Part shown: positions 60,735 to 64,000 of the stretch, in pieces
How the letters are laid out: each line of letters begins with the position of its first letter
Position numbering within the stretch: position 1 is the stretch's first letter
Source of the DNA: Oscillospiraceae bacterium
GTDB taxonomy: Bacteria > Bacillota > Clostridia > Oscillospirales > Acutalibacteraceae
NCBI GenBank assembly: GCA_015065765.1
Contig: SVPP01000008.1
Location: 1 to 64,000, forward strand
DNA length: 64,000 bases
Direction: 5' to 3'
Position numbers and translations under genes: made by a program
Notes under the pieces: generated by a model
What the model was told of the DNA's origin: nothing
The model's database searches: none
What the model saw: only the letters and a program-made list of their open reading frames with translations

Positions 60735-61967
60735 ATGCAGAAATTTATACGGCTTCTGTCATTGTGTCTTCTGATGTTTTCAACGGTTGTTTTTTCTGTT
60801 GCAGGCTATACCCATATTGCAATACCTGATGAAATAACAACTGTCAGAGAAAGAGAACTGAAAAACTCGAAAGTGTTTCAGTTTTCAGTCGCGGAAAATG
60901 TGAAGACGACAGGAACCGATACGGCAAAAAATGCTGAAGACAACTATGAGTTAAACGTCAGCCTCTTTAAAATTATACCGCTGAGAAAAACCCGTGTTAC
61001 AGTAGGTAACAGACGGTATGTAAGCCTTGGTGGTAATGTTTTCGGAGTTAAAATTTTTTCAAGCGGAGTGTTGGTAATTTCGGTTGAGGATATCGAGACA
61101 GAAAAGGGGACAGAGAACCCCGGAAGAAAAGCCGGTATCAGATCAGGCGATATTATTAAAAAGATAGGTAAGAAGGAAGTTAATTCTAACAGAGAAGTTT
61201 CGGAAATTTGTAAGAAAAGCAATGGTAAAGCAATGGATTTTACGATTGAGAGAAACGGAAAAACCTTAACACTTCGTCTTCAGACGGTGAAAGAAAAACA
61301 GAGCGGAGATTTTAAAGCAGGGTTATGGGTGCGGGACAGTACGGCAGGTATAGGAACGATGACCTTTTTTGACAGAGAAACGGGAATTTTTGCATCTCTC
61401 GGACACGCTATATGCGACATCGACACAGGCATAACCTTGCCCATTCATGAGGGCGTGGCAGTCGGTGCAAAAATCCTCGGTATTTCCCGTGGAACAGATA
61501 CCGATGCCGGTGAATTAACCGGTGCGTTCACAGCGGGTGAAATCGGAAAGCTGTATATGAATTCGGTTTGCGGTGTTTACGGCAGACTTGACAGTTTTGA
61601 TTGTGATGCGCCTTTGATTCCTGTTGCAACCACAGGTGAGGTAAAAACAGGCAAAGCACAGATTCTGTGCACTGTTGATGAAACAGGCAGTCAATATTAT
61701 GATGTGGAAATCACAAAAATAATTGATGAAAAATCAGAACAGAAAAATATGACAGTGAAAATTACCGATGAAAGACTGCTTGAAATCACCGGAGGAATTG
61801 TTCAGGGGATGAGCGGAACGCCGCTTATACAAAACGGTATGCTTGCAGGAGCCATAACCCATGTATTTATTGGTACTCCAAAGGAAGGATACGCAATTTT
61901 CGCAGAAAACATGTTGTCAGCTGCAGATAAAGCAGAAAGATTGATGTTGAGAGAAAAAGCATCATAG
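60735..61967 (+). CDS. spoIVB: SpoIVB peptidase (S55 family)
   Basis: 410 aa. N-terminal anchor (LLSLCLLMFSTVVFSVAGY), PDZ domain (about 110-185, GVLVISVEDIE...GIRSGDIIKKIGKKEV), and the S55 serine protease domain with His in FASLGHAICD and Ser in VQGMSGTPLIQNG. In the forespore it cuts SpoIVFA so that the SpoIVFB protease is released to process pro-sigma-K. GTCGGG precedes the ATG. Its usual downstream neighbour spo0A is not present here. Confidence 0.94.
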   Translation: MQKFIRLLSLCLLMFSTVVFSVAGYTHIAIPDEITTVRERELKNSKVFQFSVAENVKTTGTDTAKNAEDNYELNVSLFKIIPLRKTRVTVGNRRYVSLGGNVFGVKIFSSGVLVISVEDIETEKGTENPGRKAGIRSGDIIKKIGKKEVNSNREVSEICKKSNGKAMDFTIERNGKTLTLRLQTVKEKQSGDFKAGLWVRDSTAGIGTMTFFDRETGIFASLGHAICDIDTGITLPIHEGVAVGAKILGISRGTDTDAGELTGAFTAGEIGKLYMNSVCGVYGRLDSFDCDAPLIPVATTGEVKTGKAQILCTVDETGSQYYDVEITKIIDEKSEQKNMTVKITDERLLEITGGIVQGMSGTPLIQNGMLAGAITHVFIGTPKEGYAIFAENMLSAADKAERLMLREKAS

Positions 61968-62013
61968 CTTTTTTTACCTGAAAAGGTCAAAAATAATATA
62001 GCTTTCTGTAACG

Positions 62014-62042
62014 AAAAACTCCTCGGAAAACCGAGGAGTTTT
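62014..62042. terminator. bidirectional terminator
   Basis: AAAACTCCTCGG / CCGAGGAGTTTT perfect stem with AAAA loop, between convergent spoIVB and the ADP-ribosylglycohydrolase gene. Confidence 0.9.
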
Positions 62043-62045
62043 AGC

Positions 62046-63407
62046 TTACATGTGTTTAAGAGTATTTTCGGCACATTCCGAAATTTTAACCTTTTCAAAA
62101 CCGAAAATGGAAGTATGAATGGTATCCTCAAGGGGTTTTGTCCATTCCTCAGAAATTCCGTCAATACCATTTCTCATGCCGAGAATTGAGCCTATTGTTG
62201 CTCCGTTGCAGTCTGTGTCAAAACATGCCTCTACCGCCATGCAGATTGATTTTCCGAAATCTCCTTTTCCGTAAAGAAGAGAAGCAGCCACTATCATTGC
62301 ATTGGAAATTGTGTGGCACCAGCCGTAACCCGTGTATTCATCATATTCTTTGTGGATTCTCTTGAAAACGTCTTCGGATTTCACTCCTTTTTTATATTCA
62401 TCAAGTACGGATATAATTGATGAATAAAGTCTTGAACTTTCAGGAATTTCACCGAGACCTGCAAGGATAATGTCTTCAATGCTGTCTGTTACAGCTGCAG
62501 CTGCAATCATGGCAGAAACCCACATTTCGCCGTAAATTCCGTTTTTCACATGGGAAATACATGCGTCTTTGAATGCCATTTCAGCAGCTTCTTCAGGTTT
62601 TCCGGGATTTATGTAGCCGAAATAGTCACCTCGTATCTGTGCTCCTATCCATTCACGGCAGGGGTTTTTGTAAATTGCAGAATAAGGCGGACGATATCCG
62701 TTTACAAAGTTTTCAAAAGCAATTCTTTCAGCGGTAAAATATGAATTTATTGACTGATATTTGAGCCAGGCTTCAGCTACATTTTCAGGAGTGAAATCTC
62801 TTCCGTATTTTTCGATTATCTGTTGATAAAGGACAACGTAGTTTGTGTCATCATCAACAGGCATTCCGTGAGTGATATCTGCAAAGCATTTGCCTTTTAA
62901 ACCGAAACTGATTTCTTCATAAAGCTTCTCGGTGATATCTGATTCATTTATGTATCTGTACATAGGTGAATTGCCTGTTTTTTCGAGAAGCGGTTTCATG
63001 TCATGAGAGCGGATTCCCTCAACAGGCTTTCCGAGAAGACATCCGCAGACTCTTCCGGTCCATGCACCGTGGATTTTCTTTCTGAGAGTTTCAGCGTCAG
63101 GTGTCTTTTTTTTGAAATCATGTTTCTTTCTCAGTGCTCTGATTCCTTCAAGATCTGACGGTTCGTTATATTTGTAATCAGGAAGAATCTTGCTGTTCAT
63201 AACTGCTTCAAATATAACATCTCCCATTTTCTTTTTTATATCTCCCGCAGGTATTTTGTCTACTGCCTCGAAAAGTTCTTTGTATCCGGCAACATCAAGG
63301 CCTTCATCAGTACACTGGGTAAACTCGTTCATAATTTCTGCTGTGTAGTGTTCCCAATAACGCTTGTTTTCATAGTCGGGTTTAATGTTTCCGAAGTTGT
63401 ATTTCAT
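62046..63407 (-). CDS. ADP-ribosylglycohydrolase family protein
   Basis: 453 aa. A 105-residue N-terminal extension precedes the ADPRH/DraG domain: KIHGAWTGRVCGCLLGKPVEG, metal-binding VDDDTNYV and the C-terminal DTDCNGATIGSILG. Family members remove ADP-ribose from proteins, or have lost this role and handle other nucleotides. Start at 63407 with AGAGGTGACAG; the longer frame adds 16 residues without SD. The extension is common in Firmicutes homologs. Confidence 0.88.
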   Translation of the reverse strand: MKYNFGNIKPDYENKRYWEHYTAEIMNEFTQCTDEGLDVAGYKELFEAVDKIPAGDIKKKMGDVIFEAVMNSKILPDYKYNEPSDLEGIRALRKKHDFKKKTPDAETLRKKIHGAWTGRVCGCLLGKPVEGIRSHDMKPLLEKTGNSPMYRYINESDITEKLYEEISFGLKGKCFADITHGMPVDDDTNYVVLYQQIIEKYGRDFTPENVAEAWLKYQSINSYFTAERIAFENFVNGYRPPYSAIYKNPCREWIGAQIRGDYFGYINPGKPEEAAEMAFKDACISHVKNGIYGEMWVSAMIAAAAVTDSIEDIILAGLGEIPESSRLYSSIISVLDEYKKGVKSEDVFKRIHKEYDEYTGYGWCHTISNAMIVAASLLYGKGDFGKSICMAVEACFDTDCNGATIGSILGMRNGIDGISEEWTKPLEDTIHTSIFGFEKVKISECAENTLKHM

Positions 63408-63501
63408 ATCTGTCACCTCTGAAAATAGTATAGCAAAACAGATTGAAATTTGCAATGCTCATTTTTACATAATTTGTAAAGGAAATGTTTACAAAATGAT
63501 A

Positions 63502-63530
63502 TTGAATTTCTGAGTAATTAGTGCTATCAT
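63502..63530 (+). promoter_or_regulatory. promoter of the deacetylase lipoprotein gene
   Basis: -35 TTGAAT (63502-63507), 17-bp spacer, -10 TATCAT (63525-63530). Confidence 0.65.
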
Positions 63531-63569
63531 TTAATTCTTAAGAAAATTGTAAAAAGCTGGCGGAAACCG

Positions 63570-64000
63570 ATGAAAAAAACTATCAGTATACTTCTTTTGT
63601 TTGCAATTGTAACCACATGCTTTGCAGGATGTTTTTCAGGCGTTGAGGAAACAACATCTCAGACGGAAACTACTACCGCAACTTCTACAGAGCCTGAGAC
63701 GGAAAAGGAAACAACAACTAAGGAAACAACAACTGAGGAAGAAACAACAGAAGAAACAACTACAGAAAAAGAAATCACAACTAAAAATAATACAACCACA
63801 AAGAAGATTACAACTACAAAGAAAATCACAACTACAAGAAAACCTACTACAACACTGCCGTCTACCCAGCGTATGCCTGTTGATTTGTCTGATGTAATCT
63901 GTGATGAAATTGACCCCGAAAAGCCTATGGTTGCTCTTACATTTGATGACGGTCCAAGTGTTCACACACCGAGGCTTCTGAATATTTTTAAAAAGTACGG
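63570..64000 (+). CDS. lipoprotein polysaccharide deacetylase (cut by right edge)
   Basis: 143 residues visible. A lipobox (TTCFAGC, Cys at residue 21) follows a short hydrophobic signal. Residues about 26-100 are a Thr/Glu/Lys-rich linker (ETTTKETTTEEE type) that would span the wall. The NodB domain begins at about 115 with MVALTFDDGPSVHTPRLL, in which the Asp-Asp pair binds metal. It probably removes N-acetyl groups from peptidoglycan or another surface sugar. The rest lies beyond the window. Confidence 0.9.
   Translation, partial: MKKTISILLLFAIVTTCFAGCFSGVEETTSQTETTTATSTEPETEKETTTKETTTEEETTEETTTEKEITTKNNTTTKKITTTKKITTTRKPTTTLPSTQRMPVDLSDVICDEIDPEKPMVALTFDDGPSVHTPRLLNIFKKY

Noticed and set aside
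63622-63965. Gln/Arg/Lys-rich and Cys/Phe-rich frames on both strands near the right edge
   Set aside because: They are shifted readings of the Thr-rich linker of the deacetylase lipoprotein.

Overview
The window looks like chromosome of a spore-forming, gut-type Clostridia, probably Oscillospiraceae/Ruminococcaceae. The support is moderate-to-low GC, Firmicutes-type SD sequences (AAGGAGG/AGGAGG) with several TTG and GTG starts, the Gram-positive order rimP-nusA-rnpM-ylxQ-infB-rbfA-nrnA-truB-ribF, SpoIIQ-like and SpoIVB proteins, a bile salt hydrolase, and many enzymes acting on plant or host glycans. I saw no rRNA, tRNA, CRISPR array, transposase or prophage. The species is an inference.

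Layout. 1-1.1 kb: a GH95 glycosidase cut by the left edge, divergent from a small conserved hypothetical. 1.8-8.9 kb: a four-gene minus-strand operon (cytoplasmic sialidase-like BNR protein, IclR regulator, two tandem paralogous polytopic membrane proteins of no family I recognise), divergent from a two-gene plus-strand operon (unknown 403-aa Rossmann-like protein plus a KdsB-type CMP-sugar synthetase). A palindromic operator candidate and near-consensus promoters lie between them. 8.9-12.5 kb: bile salt hydrolase, glutamine synthetase, secreted GH43.

12.5-26.7 kb: the most unusual block, a minus-strand operon of four large genes. It encodes a secreted/anchored VWA protein, a 1267-aa tubulin/FtsZ-like GTPase, a 731-aa membrane protein, and a 1942-aa membrane giant. 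The giant has a possible degenerate NTPase region, a Pro-Glu repeat linker, a zinc-ribbon plus HExxH (DA1-like) peptidase domain and a C-terminal transglutaminase-like domain. It looks like a membrane-linked cytoskeletal or membrane-remodelling machine with two protease-type domains.

26.9-36.4 kb: DAHP synthase, a GNAT, a ceramidase-like protein, two tandem secreted LCAT-like lipases, a secreted metallophosphoesterase and a MATE transporter. 36.5-44.2 kb: the nine-gene translation/RNA operon. 44.2-44.64 kb: a 413-bp element with 19-bp terminal inverted repeats that encloses an array of small hairpins and two convergent terminators.

44.6-64 kb: an SGNH esterase, GH2 beta-galactosidase and dusB run; a flavin reductase-rubredoxin and a peptidase S51; a candidate small RNA; a zinc-ribbon/PASTA pseudokinase; SpoIIQ-like; lexA with its own SOS box; gap; a CHAP amidase; acyltransferase 3; a GNAT-GH78 rhamnosidase fusion; spoIVB; an ADP-ribosylglycohydrolase; and the start of a polysaccharide deacetylase lipoprotein. 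The glycosidases (GH95, GH43, GH2, GH78, sialidase-like) suit foraging on pectin-like side chains or host glycans. Bile salt hydrolase and the lipid-active enzymes point to an intestinal habitat.
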